Shown here one piece after another: positions 21,380-33,399 of a stretch of DNA of 64,000 nucleotides. Positions within the stretch are counted from its first letter, which is position 1. Each line of letters opens with the position of its first letter. The position numbers and the translations under genes were made by a program. The notes under the pieces were generated by a model. That model was given only the letters and a program-made list of their open reading frames with translations, searched no databases and was not told where the DNA came from. The DNA comes from Antedon mediterranea (Eukaryota > Echinodermata > Crinoidea > Comatulida > Antedonidae): assembly GCF_964355755.1 (NCBI RefSeq), contig NC_092672.1, positions 3,536,001 through 3,600,000 of the forward strand, written 5' to 3'.

Positions 21380-22999
21380 TGCCATTGCATTCACCACATG
21401 TAGTTCTAGTTACCCCTGAATGCTTCAAGGAGATACTCAGGCTCTGGCTTTAAGTCTGTGTGTAGAGGAACCATGTTTCCATCATCTGATCTTCCATCCC
21501 CAATCCTCGGTACACATATCAACCCCACTCCATTGCTAAAAGATAACTTGAACCTGATGTTAAGTACCTTGGTTGTGGTACGATTTTGAAGTTGGCGATA
21601 TGCGAGGTTGTACTTGTAGATGGGATGGAGTCAAAGGCATTCCACGTTGTCCAGGTAGTCCATTGTACAGACGCACTAAACCATTTTCTCTAGCAACCAC
21701 TGTGTCATCCTTTGTAGCTTGTTTGCATTTGAAGACTACAGCATAATGTCAGAAATAAGTGCAATGACAAGCTTTTTTTAGAGCCACTTGTTTTCCAATT
21801 CCGAAAACTCTGGATGTTGTGTCACCAGTATCGCATGAGCAAACAGAAGGTTATCACAGATGTCTCTCAAATGTACTGTTTGAACCAGTTTGATAGTCCA
21901 GCATCTCAGCTCCAGTCTAAAGAATATCACAAGATGTTTTAAATGCTTGACTGCAGAGGAGCACTAGTAGATCCGTGTCATCGGATAATGACAGCTGTTT
22001 TCCTGTTTGCTGATTCAATGGTTTTTTGTACTTCTATCCGAAAGAACATCTGCATCAGCAGCTGCATTCAATCATTGCCATGTTGTTCAAATACTAGTTA
22101 CGAAGATTTATAATTTGTTGTTTGTTACAGAAAGTGATCCTATTTTGTGGAACATGTCACTGGTAAAATGTACAGGGACACTACCACCTGACCCGCCTTA
22201 CCATGTGCGCCGTCTTTGGTGGACGAGCCGCTTTCATAATTATCAAAGACTATGCAGAGCAATATTTTTTACAGATCTCTACACTATTCCATATGAATGC
22301 TGTGCAGTAGAGCACTACCATCTAAAATGTAGGCCTACTGGACATCATTCAGTGAGTTGGATGTATTAGACTTTTCAGAAGAAGTTGTTTCCACGTGGCA
22401 TCATGTTGGTTTATTAGCTGCAAGTATTGTAAGTTGGTAGTTTCAAAAAGTGGTGGTGGATAACAAAGTCACCTCGAGTCTCCTCTGGAACTGTAGGATT
22501 GATGCATACATATGACTTTATTGCCAGGATCTTGAATACATTGGAAGACTTTCTGGCCAAAATATTCAATGCTTAATACCACATTGCTAATATTCCGAGT
22601 CACCTGCAGTAACTCCCGTGTCAATGGTATGAAGTCTCTGAGTCGTAACCAAATGGATTTTTCAATTGCCATTGTGTTCCTGACGTGTGGCCATAAGGTC
22701 TTATGTTGGCCGCTGCTGCTCTGGAGTAACGCCCTGATACTATTACAAGGCATTACATACATTTCAGCGCAGATTTGGTCTGGATGTACGCATTCCTATA
22801 TTTTCTTGTCAAACCTCTTGTTTTCTTTGAGGCTTCTCATAGAAACTTTTTCAATCACCTGCAGGTCTGTTGACAATCCAGCCAAGATGGTCCGAACGTC
22901 ATACAACATGGAGGTCATTGTCAAACTGCTGTTGAATATCTTTGTATTTCTACTGGTTAAAAAATAAAAAATACATTCCAATATAAATACTGTAACCAT
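21380..22999 (-). pseudogene. Decayed transposon-encoded protein of unnamed family
   Basis: Minus-strand translation between about 21840 and 21760 gives CD(TGD)TTSRVFGIGKQVALKK. Further on come DWGW and, near 21500-21420, MVPLHTDLKPEPEYLLEAF in a shifted frame. I remember this order (a GCDTTS...GK motif, later DWGW, then a D-P-x-PE-LL motif) from many uncharacterised repeat-derived proteins in cnidarians, molluscs and echinoderms. Upstream frames (22469-22762 and 22796-22999, minus) would be its earlier parts. Several frameshifts and stops are present. It is probably the host transposon's own ORF; catalytic residues cannot be assigned. Confidence 0.45.
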
Positions 23000-23521
23000 G
23001 GCAACACAAATGCCAACTGGAAAAAAAAGGAATGTAGATCATCCAGAAGCAACAGGAACGGAGATGTCACTCATCTGCATCTTGAACTGGTCATGTGTAT
23101 CGCGTTGGACTGAAATGTTCACCTCAGGGAATCCCTGTGTGTATACCATTGTTGTTTACAGCGAAAACAACATTTTTAACCAAAATTGACACATTATGTT
23201 GTGTTTTTCTGCAAAATTGACATTCTAAATAAAATGTTATGACTATAAGTTTGATATCACTGAATAGGAAATTTAATAAGCTTTCGGATGACATAAATCC
23301 CACTTGTATATAATGTATTTTAAATGGTTAAATATATGTAATTAATGGGGCATATTAATTTTGACTTAAAATGACCTTTATTGACCTCTGACCCCTTGAC
23401 CCAATGCTTGGATTTTCGGTGACTTTTAGTATGTCGTTCTACAAATTATATCGAATTCAAAAATACTAGCTTTGTTACTATTGCAATTTGTGGTGGGTAT
23501 ATCATTAGATTGACTGGACTA

Positions 23522-23774
23522 CATGATGACTCAGCATTATCGCATCGTCACTGCGCCAACAATATTACAAAACAATTGTTGTTGAATTGTATTTAAACTC
23601 TGGGTAGAAAAAAATAAACGAATTGGGTTATATTTTGATATCGACATAGTGATAAAAAATTAAATTGATAAAATAAATTATTTAAAAAAAACTGGTACAG
23701 TCTCATTGTCCGTTGAAGGCGCTCTTTGTTTTTTTATTTAAAAAACGAGTAGAGAGCAGGTGGATGGTTTGGTA
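23522..23774 (+). repeat. Duplicated flank shared with 50816-51075
   Basis: From CATGATGACTCAGCATTATCG through TTACAAAACAATTGTTGTTG to the motif CCGTTGAAGGCGCTC, the sequence matches 50816-51075 almost base for base. It is the right-hand flank of the satellite, displaced by the transposon. Confidence 0.8.
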
Positions 23775-24357
23775 ACGGGACGATTCGGCCCTGAGACGAT
23801 TCGGCCCGGGACGATTCGGCCCTGGGACGATTCGGCCCGGGACAATTCGGCCCGGGACGATTTGGCCCTGAGACGATTCGGCACACTTAAATTTATCGGC
23901 TTTGATATGCATTTTATAAGCACAAAATAAGCTTTTTCTCCAAACTTTATTTCCAGAGAGACTATATGGGGTAGTACTACTAGAGATAAAGATGCAATAA
24001 AGCAAACATTTTGAAAAAATTGTCGAAAATTATCAATTTTTTTACGCCCTCTATTGGCCGCTTGGCGAATGCACGAAATAAACAAGGTTTTCGAAGTAAT
24101 AAATTGAATATAAAATTACGTTTTTTTAGTAATTTATTATATATATTATATCAAAATCGTCAATATCAATAAAATATTTAAACACCTTTAAAAACTTGAT
24201 AAATAACCAAAAAAATGAATATGAATTTGGTCTAAAGTGAGACGTTTCGGCCAACAAAGTGGGATGTTTCGGCCCAAATTTGGCCGAATCGTCCCACCAA
24301 AAGTGGGCCGAATAGTCCCGGGCCGAATCGTCTCAGGGCCAAATCGTCCCTGAACCG
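23775..24357. mobile_element. Small fold-back element with GGGACGATTCGGCCC repeats
   Basis: The left end carries about seven short direct repeats of GGGACGATTCGGCCC/CTGAGACGATTCGGCC, and the right end carries their complements. The flanking words GATGGTTTGGTA (23763-23774 and 24358-24369) are identical. The duplicated block at 51060-51085 has only one such word and no element, so this is a documented filled/empty site pair. No coding capacity. Confidence 0.8.
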
Positions 24358-24529
24358 ATGGTTTGGTATCAATTCACACAGCGCGGCCTTTATGAATAAT
24401 ATAAAATGTTATGCCTTGGCTAGCCTGTTCTTCTAAGAGCCACAAAACTTAGGTAAGCTGGTTGTTTATAGTTTTTTCTGTTTTGGTATTACGCTAGGAC
24501 TACTGGTGGTGCCTGCCTGGCACGGGTGT

Positions 24530-25006
24530 TTCGAAACTAGAGACCCGAGACCAGAGACTAGAGACCCGAGACCCTATACGAAAAGGGAGACCCCACTATA
24601 CGAAAAGGGAGACCCCACTATACAACAATGGAGATCCAAATATACGAAAAGGGAGACCCAAATATACAAAAAAGGGGAAACCCAAATATACGAAAAGGGA
24701 GACCCAAATATACGAAAAGGAAGACCCAAATATACGAAAAGGAAGACCCCAAATATACGAAAAGGAAGACCCCAAATATACGAAAAGGAAGACCCAAATA
24801 TACGAAAAGGGAGACCCAAATATACGAAAAGGAAGACCCCAAATATACGAAAAGGAAGACCCCAAATATACGAAAAGGAAGACCCAAATATACGAAAAGG
24901 AAGACCCAAATATACGAAAAGGAAGACCCCAAATATACGAAAAGGAAGACCCCAAATATACGAAAAGGAAGACCCCAAATATACGAAAAGGGAGACCCAA
25001 ATGTTC
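24530..25006 (+). repeat. 22/23-bp minisatellite (about 20 copies)
   Basis: Tandem units of TACGAAAAGGAAGACCCAAATA with 22- and 23-bp versions (CCC/CCCC), preceded by a short GAGACCCGAGACCAGAGAC cluster. Five overlapping open frames on both strands arise only because the unit lacks stops. This is not a coding region. Confidence 0.9.
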
Positions 25007-25449
25007 GATAACTTAACAATTTACTTTCTGGTTATCTGCTCGTGGCGTTATTGTCAGAACGGTTTCTGCCATTTTGGTGTATCGCTTTTCACAAAAACTT
25101 ACGAATTTTGCGTATTTTATCAAAATGAGAATTTTGAATTTATGAGAATAGGTTGGGAGCTTACTTATAGTTTGAGCATATGAGGTTTTAATTTGTCTTG
25201 AATATCGTTTTTTAATATATTCAGTTCTTTTGTTAGAACGCAATCAAGTTTAAACTACCGGTATGTTATGTCCGACAGCCAATTCAGGCCCGTAGCCAGG
25301 GTGGATATTTTATGGTTCGGGTGAAAGTATTTATTCTTTCGTTACTATCATCATTATATCATTACCATTAAAATTATAATTTTACATTGTTTCATTATCC
25401 ACATAAGTGTACATTGATTCATTGTATTGATTGAAAACAAAATTTAGTG
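25007..25449. other. No gene recognised
   Basis: Non-coding. GGCCCGTAGCCAGGG at about 25288 is a word I associate with dispersed invertebrate repeats. The block shared with the second copy resumes at about 25450. Confidence 0.35.
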
Positions 25450-25855
25450 GAAGATAGTGGAGAGAGCAGCTGCAAAGAGGAAGCTGGAGAAGATGGTCAT
25501 TCATCAAGGTCAGTTTTGTCTTTCACACCTCCTTAAAAACCCTCCTGGGGTGTTTATTCATATGTTAAATTAATCATATTGTTTTACTTCTACAGTAGGC
25601 CTAGTATGCAAACTTCTAGGCATTGATTGTTCTCATTCATTTGAAAAATTCATTATCCTATTTTGTTTTTAGGTAAATTAAAAGGTAGTAAAACTATGGT
25701 GAGAGACTCAAAAGCTGTGATGGATCCCATGGAACTACTAAAAGTTTTACGCTCCACTGATCATTCCAGTAAAGGAGAATGAAGCGTTTAAGGTTCTGGA
25801 ATCCTGCGATGAGAATGTCATGGAGTTAAAGATCTCAGCGAGAGAATGATAACTA
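25450..25855 (+). pseudogene. HELLS: HELLS (LSH) C-terminal fragment, copy A
   Basis: Two exon remnants. The first (about 25450-25508) encodes [18 protein letters not shown] and ends at a GT donor. The second begins after AG at 25672 and encodes GKLKGSKTMVRDSKAV, then MDPMELLKVLRSTD. About 110 bp present in copy B are deleted here, and the frame hits TGA at 25780-25782. The sequence corresponds to the extreme C-terminus of HELLS, an SNF2-family remodeller needed for DNA methylation in vertebrates. Nothing of the ATPase core is present, so this copy is dead. Confidence 0.8.
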
Positions 25856-26075
25856 ACCTGTCTTCAACAATCTATTGTAAGTTTGATCTCTGCATATTCA
25901 TTAAATTTTCCATCAAGATATCTACATCAAATCCATGGCTCCTGGCTTTAAATTTACTACAGTACTGGGTTCACATACTGTGTATAGCCAATATTGCACA
26001 AATTGAAATCTGGGATCGTTAATGGTATTTATGACATTTATTTCTATGCAAGTAGTTACTGTTGTTTTCTGCACA

Positions 26076-26953
26076 GCACAGTGTTCAGGTTTAAACTATT
26101 GTTAACACCAAGTGTTATTACAAGTCAGCACAGTGTTCAGGTTTAAACTATTGTTAACACCAAGTGTTATTACAAGTCTGCACAGTGTTCAGGTTTAAAC
26201 TATTGTTAACACCAAGTGTTATTACAAGTCAGCACAGTGTTCAGGTTTAAACTATTGTTAACACCAAGTGTTATTACAAGTCAGCACAGTGTTCAGGTTT
26301 AAACTATTGTTAACACCAAGTGTTATTACAAGTCAGCACAGTGTTCAGGTTTAAACTATTGTTAACACCAAGTGTTATTACAAGTCAGCACAGTGTTCAG
26401 GTTTAAACTATTGTTAACAACAAGTGTTATTACAAGTCAGCACAGTGTTCAGGTTTAAACTATTGTTAACACCAAGTGTTATTACAAGTCAGCACAGTGT
26501 TCAGGTTTAAACTATTTTTAACACCAAGTGTTATTACAAGTCAGCACAGTGTTCAGGTTTAAACTATTGTTAACACCAAGTGTTATTACAAGTCAGCACA
26601 GTGTTCAGGTTTAAACTATTGTTAACACCAAGTGTTATTACAAGTCAACACAGTGTTCAGGTTTAAACTATTGTTAACACCAAGTGTTGTTACAAGTCAG
26701 CACAGTGTTCAGGTTTAAACTATTGTTAACACCAAGTGTTATTACAAGTCAGCACAGTGTTCAGGTTTAAACTATTGTTAACAACAAGTGTTATTACAAG
26801 TCAGCACAGTGTTCAGGTTTAAACTATTGTTAACACCAAGTGTTATTACAAGTCAGCACAGTGTTCAGGTTTAAACTATTGTTAACATCAAGTGTTATTA
26901 CAAGTCAGCACAGTGTTCAGGTTTAAACTATTGTTAACACCAAGTGTTATTAC
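26076..26953 (+). repeat. 52-bp minisatellite, about 17 copies (copy A)
   Basis: Near-identical units GCACAGTGTTCAGGTTTAAA + CTATTGTTAACACCAAGTGT + TATTACAAGTCA. Each contains GTTTAAAC and the small hairpin AACAC-CAA-GTGTT. The same array with about 10 units follows the other HELLS fragment. Confidence 0.95.
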
Positions 26954-27560
26954 TCTTACAACATAAAGAAAATCAAAGACTGTACACAAATATATCTTAT
27001 GTAAAACTTTTAATATAATACAAATAGTGATAACAAAAATCCATAACTTATCAACTTTAAATGTATTTTATACAGAATTATATTTCACTATTTCTACATC
27101 ATATAGAAAAAATATTTCAACATCAATATATTTAAAAACACACCAATGAAATATATAATGTCTTCATTGTTTGATTTTTGTCATTTTTAGTTTTACAAAT
27201 TCTACTACAACTTTGTTCTGCTGTTGTTACTGTGCAAAGACATCTCATAATGTGTTTATTTGTTAATATAATTTCTAATTACGTTTTCATTTAATAAAAC
27301 TGCTTTTGATAACAAATTACGTTTCATCATTATCTTCATGTTATGTTTTGTAGTTTCAAGTTGTACCACTTTACTTTTAGTATTTAACCAGCCAACCTAA
27401 TTATAAAGAGTTGTATTAATTACATTTAAAATAATATTATCACATAATTACTTTAAAACACGCACAACCAAATCTATACAATATATCAAGTAAAAAACAT
27501 TGCATTATTATAAAAGAATAATTTTCATTAAATATGTCAGCACAGCTTATAAAGATTATA
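26954..27560. other. Intergenic DNA shared by both duplicated blocks
   Basis: AT-rich, no coding potential. It aligns with 53461-54094 with small indels. Confidence 0.5.
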
Positions 27561-27692
27561 ATGAATAAGAAACAAACATTCTTGTTTATCTGCATGCTAC
27601 AGCTGTTAATAATGATTACTTCCGTTGCTAGTGTGCCGCGTGCGGAAGTACGCGCGCGCGCTCCGTCGATGAAGGTAAGTATGTCAAAATAA
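27561..27692 (+). CDS. Possible first exon of a small secreted peptide
   Basis: Beginning ATGAATAAGAAACAAACA, the frame encodes MNKKQ then a strongly hydrophobic run (FLFICMLQLLIMITSV) and ASVPRA. That is a textbook signal-peptide layout: basic n-region, hydrophobic core, small residues at a cleavage site. A short arginine-rich segment (RAEVRARAPSMK) follows and ends exactly at AAG|GTAAGT (27674/27675), a perfect splice donor. Unspliced it would stop after 43 codons (TAA at 27690-27692). I found no convincing following exon. It lies 3' of the NLR gene on the opposite strand. Its presence in the other block is expected from the duplication and is not independent evidence of selection. Confidence 0.3.
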   Translation: MNKKQTFLFICMLQLLIMITSVASVPRAEVRARAPSMKVSMSK

Positions 27693-27891
27693 ATTTTATG
27701 TTTTAGATTATCATATTGATTTATTCTACTATACGATTTTTATATAAAAGGTCAATTTTTTATATTGAATACAAATTTAATGTTTGAAATGCAATTATTT
27801 GCGATATTAAAAATTAACACCTGCTTGCTGCGAGATTTAAAAATGTGTTTGTTATATAGTAGAAGTAACATACGTTATCAGTGAAAACTAA

Positions 27892-30800
27892 CTAATGATA
27901 AAAATTAATATTTCTCTTTGAACACTCTTCAGCCACGTGTTCGATGACTTTAGCTGATAGATTGCAATCCCTCATGTAAAGCCTCCACAGCTTAGGAGAC
28001 GTAATGAGAAATGAAGACAATGAATTAACATCAATGTTGTCAAGGTTGTTACGAGAGATATCCAGATATTCTAATTCTAATTGAACTTGATTGAGAGAAC
28101 ATTCTGATACAAAGTCATTAAATACATCACGTGATAGATTCCGAATCCAAACATATTCACATTTATCTACAATGCCTAAAATGTGTGCAATAACTCTTCC
28201 CTTTCGCTCCAATGTCATCTTACTAAAAAAGTCACCGATACTATAATCATAATATTGCATACAATACAATTGCATAATTAGACGTATGAAATGCCCATCA
28301 CATTGCACACCTGGACTAATGTAATCAATAAACATTCTTATGGAGGTAGATATATTATTTATTTCTAAATCTTTGCTTGTCATGTGATTAATTAATTCAT
28401 TAACCACAGCATCTTCGTGTTCTTTTTTAACAAAGTTAAAATTTCTCGGCAGATAGCGATATGTTGACAAACTATTTGTAACCCAGTGCTTTAGGAAACC
28501 GCCGGCTTTATCACCAAGGAAACCAATTGCAAACTCTCTCGCTCTGTATAAATGCCTCCTCTCTCCTATAACCTCCCACTCATCATCATCCAATGGTGTA
28601 AGTAATGTTCGTACATCTGAGCACCACTCATTCTCCATACCTTCACTTTCACATAATTTGCACAAGTAAAATCCCACCAATGACTCTACTATCAACTTGT
28701 GAGGAGGCATAAAAATAATTTCAAAATTCGATTTTAAAATCGGTGCTACTTCATAAACAAATCCAAGTTTTACGGACATGTCAACTAAATCTTTATTCGA
28801 ATGTTTATCATTCAAATCTTTCATGTTTATTGAAAGTCGATTTACTTTCAAGCTATCATACATACATTTTCCCAACAAAATCATAGCATTTACAAACTTT
28901 GCTGGTGTGTCTTCAAATTTAGAAAGCTTTGCGAATTGTTCTTGTTTGTTGAACTGATTCAAAATACTTCGAAATATTTCTTTAAAAAGTTCACCTTTAT
29001 CTGTAGGAAGGCTTTGACTGTCTTCCCACAGCAAACAGATTGAAAAAAGCAGCATTGGATTTTTGCACATTGCATACGCTTCAGGATGTTTTTTCTCAGC
29101 CCAATAAGTGTCAATATCCAATTCGTTTCGAAGGGATTTTCCCAATTCTAGTTTTCCAAAATGTTTGTCAATGTACTTTCCTATGCTCTCGTTATTAAAT
29201 CCCCTAACTCTTACATGTACGTTACTCTCTTTTACAAATTCGTCTATGTTTTCTGATCGTGAAGTAAGTATCACAGCACTGTTTTCTAAGTTGTTCTTTT
29301 TGAACAGACTTATTACGCTTTGATTATTAAATCTCAATTCGTCTAATCCGTCTAAGAAAAATACCAATTTATCGTCATGGGTTATTAGAAAATCTTGAAT
29401 TAACTCTGAATTTCGTGGAAGTTTTGTGTGCCTGCTAAATTCTTTCATATCAGTTTGCTTTACAATTAGATCAATGATGTCATCATCTTTGTCTAAATCC
29501 CGTACACTTAAAAGAAATACAATTTTACCTTTAAATGATTTCATTAATTGAGTAGCCGTAGCCCAGTTGTATGACAAATGCCTTAATATGGAAGTTTTAC
29601 CTATCCCACCCTCGCCATCAATAAGAGCTCTACATCCAGGTGTGAGTACATCAACCACATCTGGTAATGTTGCTGGTTTGTAGCCTTCATTCTGGTCACC
29701 TTCTTTCAGTAGTTCGATATCGGTAAACATCTGTGAAATGTCAACTTTGTATCTACCACGCATTGTTTCTGGTGTAAATTTACTGGCCTGGAAACACAAT
29801 TTCTTTTGTCTTTGAAGCAGATATTCTTTAATTTTTTCTGATGAGAAAAAAAATAAGAAAATATGCCAAGAAAGATATTTGATTTAAGTTAATTTTAATT
29901 AATAAAGGCCTACAATTTCTTCCGTGAGCGGCCACCTCCATTGACGACCGCACTTTCAAAGCATGTTTGTTCTTCCTATCTAATTAGTGCAGTTGGTACC
30001 TCTCGTAAGCGGTCACCTACCGTAAACGGCCGCGGCCACTGTTTTTTTTACTAAAAATGAATTTTTTGTATGGCAAATTACCTCCCGTACACGACCACCC
30101 GAAAATTTCGTATTTACTTTTGACAAAAATACAATTTTGATACTTATATATTGTGCGCTATATATTATTAGCTTTATTTCAAAGCGGATTTAAAAACATT
30201 TCTGTGAAGAACATTCTTGTGTTTTTTAGATGAGATGAGAAAACTACACAGATTTTGACCGACCATTTTCATAATTATGATAAAAGCTTTTAAAATTTGT
30301 TTGAAAATCATAAATAATACTAAACCACCTGATAATAAACAATAAAATACAATTAATAGTTGGAGAATTTAGAGGCTCGTTGCGTTAAGAACGCCGAAAA
30401 TATCGTGCATAGTCATAATACGTGATTTTAGCCTTCTATCTGCAGAACCTAGAATTGTAAGCGGTCACCTCCCGTAAGCGTCTTCTTTTCCTGGTCCCGA
30501 GACTGTAATGCAAATTGTGTATAAATTAAAGCCGAAGTACACTCAAGTAAATTATATAGAGGGCAAAAAACTATATTCAATAAAAAACGAAGAAAACTGA
30601 AACAACTGGATCCGCACCGATATTGTAGCCGTTAAGTAGCAATCCACCGCTTATATAGTAAACCTCATATGTCGGGCGTGCTGCTGGTGTTGATTTTGTA
30701 TTTACTACATAAGCTGTGTTTCTACATTAGCTGGAGGTAAAGCGGATATTTTACATTTACGGTTTCACGACATTAGCGGTTATGTGACGCATGAATTAAT

Positions 30801-33142
30801 TTTGTTTGTAGGTGAATTAAAAGCTAAATTGTAGTATAAGAAATTAAAGATTTTTCAGGTATATAGTATACAGTATTCAGTATTCAGTAATCCAACTTTT
30901 GCTTATACGACAGCAATAACAAATAATATTAACATATATTATATGCATTTAAGTTATTAGGTTAAAAGGCCATTTGTTACAGAGGACGTTTATGATTGAA
31001 ACTAAACTCACAATTATCTACGTCATAATTACATTCATTAATGATCATCCACAATATTGTATGCCACAAATAGATAAATTAATACTGTACAGTAAAGAGA
31101 TTATAGAGGGCGGCAAACAAAATATATCATTAATCAGAACGAAACTTGATTGTAACTACTACAGAGTACACCAGCATGAAATAGTACGGTGAATTACTAT
31201 TTTCGAATTTGATTAGAAACTTTTTTTATAGAGACATTTATTTTCAAATTAATTATGATTAAATGAGCAAAATTAAAGTAAGACAATGTGATTTTGTTTG
31301 GTAAACATTTCTTCAAACATAAATTATATCTATCTAAACCCATTAAACTCAGTTTTACTTAATATACTTTCTAAATAGGAAATTTATTTTTTTCTGATAT
31401 TAATTTTTTAAATACCATATTATTATGTAATGCGTTCATATAACTAAAGTAACTCACTTGAATCTGATTTTTTCAAGCCCAATCTTTCGCGAGTGATAAC
31501 AAACCAAGATTTTCTGTTTCCTCGTGAGGCAGAGTCTTTATATTCTCTTCGCTTTCCTTGTTCTTCTTGAGTCGTCGACACTTCCTCATCTGTTTAAGGA
31601 AAAATAACTAATTCTATCTTTTCTGAATATATTTTATTTGGAAAACATTATTAATATTATTACAATGCTGATTAACAATTTTAAGCATTGTTTTTACCAA
31701 ATTAATATGAATGTAATCATGTTAACTATTTATTTAGGTTTGTTCACGGCTAGATAATATCATGTTGTTAATGCATAAGAATGTTTTATTGTTACAGAAA
31801 CTTCGTTTTTCCATTGATTGTAGTATAGGCGGAATTATAGAGGGCGGCAAACACAATTTTTAATCTATCAGGGGTTATCTAAATATGCTCAACAGAGGGC
31901 AGCAAACAGAAAAATAAACATTTTCAGAGCCGTACACCGTGTAGTGGCGATTGTCTTGAAATACTAATAAAACATAAATATTTACTCTGAAAATCTAACT
32001 TTTTAGTAGACCTATTTTTATTTGTATTCAATAAACAAACTTTGCAATGCGGATTAGAATTAAGCTTATTGGATCTCAAAGAATAATATTATGTGTAAAA
32101 CGGTCTTACTTATTATGGTGTTAACAATTCGTTTTTTAAACAATGAAGCTTCCTAATTATTATATCCTTCTACATACATGTGGTCAGGATTGGAATTAAA
32201 CATCAAAAAGGATTTTGTTTAAATATTATTCTGAAAGCAACAAACCTGTTTCTGATGTACCCTCTTTTCGAATTCCTTGTTCTTCATTACTTGTTGCCAC
32301 TTGCCCTGTTTAAATAATAAAATAATAATAACAACAACAAATGAAAAGACAATTATTCTACCTAAAAATCTACCGATTGTTTGGGAGCAAAATACGGTAC
32401 ATTTTTAGTAAACTATCCTGTTTCTGATTTAACCTCTTAATAGGCCTATTGTGTACTGTATAATTATGTAAATCAAATATTTAAAAACCCGTTTTATAAT
32501 AATTTGTTTAATGAACTTCGTTATAAATTAGGCCTACAGTTAAATACACATTTCAAAATTACGTATTTAGGTTCCATTTAAATCAAATGATCTCAAGTAA
32601 GTGTTTTATGCATAATAATGTGGTGATCTACCTTTTAGAAAACTTTGTGCATGTTGGTTTATAAGCTTTGCAAAAGTGTCACGGTCGTCTTGAGATTTCA
32701 AGCGTCCGGCTTTCTCAATGTGATATACAACATCCCATATATTCTTATAGTTGTAGGCACTCAGTTTGTAGAAACCAATAACCGTCATCAAATCGTCGTT
32801 GTCAGTGTTAGTTAGCACATTAAACATTGCTCTGCGATATGCTGTTAATCCTACACCTGCTGTATCGCTACTTTGGATAGTGTTCTTATATGTGTCTATG
32901 CGTTTTGTTGCTGGGGCCATCATGGTTACTTCAGCAATGTCCGACAACAGCTTCACATCAGTTTTGGAAATCAATCCACGGTCAGTCAGTTGATTAAATA
33001 AATCTAGGACTGATTTTACATCAAGAGTTCCAATGGGTATAATACCAAATAGAAGCATTCTCAGCCATCGCAGGTTTACACCAGAATAGTATTCACTAAG
33101 TTCTCTCAGAAATGTTTGGAATTCTACATCTTTTTCATCCAT
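27892..33142 (-). CDS. NLR-type receptor, copy A (tandem DED-like, NACHT, short LRR)
   Basis: Four coding exons from splice sites: 33142-32632, 32305-32246, 31589-31458 and 29837-27892. All introns are phase 1, and the 2649 nt form 882 codons plus stop. The first exon holds two death-effector-like repeats (residues about 1-75: LRELSEYY, LLFGIIP, LFNQLTDRGLIS; about 100-170). Next come a 20-residue linker exon and a 44-residue basic exon. The NACHT exon has GEGGIGKT (Walker A, about 309-316), FFLDGLDELR (Walker B) and ILTSRSEN (sensor). It ends in one or two LRR-like units (YLDISRNNLDNID). It is probably a cytosolic immune sensor signalling through DED contacts. An acceptor at 33149 implies a non-coding 5' exon. 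Compared with copy B it lacks about 16 residues after ELDIDT. AATAAA (minus) lies at 27720-27725. Confidence 0.87.
29920..30520. repeat. Intronic repeat with CCTCCCGTAAGCGGTCACC words
   Basis: Clusters of (C)CTCCCGTAAGCGGTCACC and relatives lie at both ends (29925-30115 and 30455-30510). The same arrangement is at 56520-57080 in the other NLR gene. This is a DNA-element relic that inserted before the block duplicated. Confidence 0.5.
32246..32305 (-). CDS. Linker mini-exon of NLR copy A (60 nt)
   Basis: A phase-1 symmetric exon with CAG acceptor and GT donor, encoding QVATSNEEQGIRKEGTSET. It is homologous to the three 63-nt exons of the other gene. A decayed second copy is visible at about 32411-32445 (ATCCTGTTTCTGATTTAACCTCTT on +): donor and exon end survive, the rest is lost. 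Confidence 0.75.
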
Positions 33143-33371
33143 TTTGATTCTGTAAAGAATAATAATAATAAATTTAATTTTGTCGAATTTTTCTTATTGA
33201 TTTTAGCAACTTTGACAGAAATATTGATTAAGTAAATAGTAAAGCAAAACATACATATTATTAGTAGACAAAGAAAGATAAAAACATAAACAATTAAGTC
33301 GGTGTTTCTCACTTACAAAATAGAAACAAATCTAGATCACTTACATTAACTATGAACAATGTTTCCACTGA

Positions 33372-33379
33372 TGACGTCA
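33372..33379. promoter_or_regulatory. CRE-like palindrome upstream of NLR copy A
   Basis: TGACGTCA, the full CREB/ATF palindrome, lies about 230 bp upstream of the start codon and just upstream of likely 5' exon donors (GTAAGT on minus at about 33310-33345). Whether it is promoter-proximal depends on an unmapped transcription start. Confidence 0.2.
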
Positions 33380-33399
33380 GGCCTTAACAGTTTAATGTT

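Larger units (their letters stand above)
19433..23521 (-). mobile_element. 4.1-kb TIR transposon inserted in the last satellite monomer
   Basis: Terminal inverted repeats start TAGTCCAGTCAATCTA at the left and are matched by the complement at 23502-23521. Similarity extends about 130 bp inward (CCCACCACAAATTGCAATAGT; AAAAGTCACC). A 3-bp duplication CAT flanks it (19430-19432 and 23522-23524), and removing the element restores a normal monomer. Two subterminal repeats of about 370-bp spacing (TTTTGGGGTAGGGGGTA ... GAGGTCAAAAGGT) lie near the left end. The interior holds a LINE fragment and minus-strand relics of a protein-coding region. The superfamily is uncertain. The TAGTCCAG terminus is shared with the palindromic element at 58455-60768. 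Confidence 0.85.

Noticed and set aside
22007-22369. 120-codon plus-strand open frame
   Set aside because: It lies opposite the decayed minus-strand transposon protein and has no recognisable domain; most likely a shadow.
24506-25183. Long overlapping open frames on both strands (up to 225 codons)
   Set aside because: They are translations of a 22/23-bp stop-free minisatellite in every frame; there is no unique coding sequence.
27892-29799. NACHT exon read as a single-exon gene starting at 29799
   Set aside because: That start codon would be TTG. A good acceptor at 29838-29840 and in-phase upstream linker and effector exons show it is the last exon of a four-exon coding region.
30974-31192. 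Open frame shared by both NLR introns (also 57472-57669)
   Set aside because: Similarity is explained by the block duplication; lengths and C-termini differ by frameshift, with no start or splice context.
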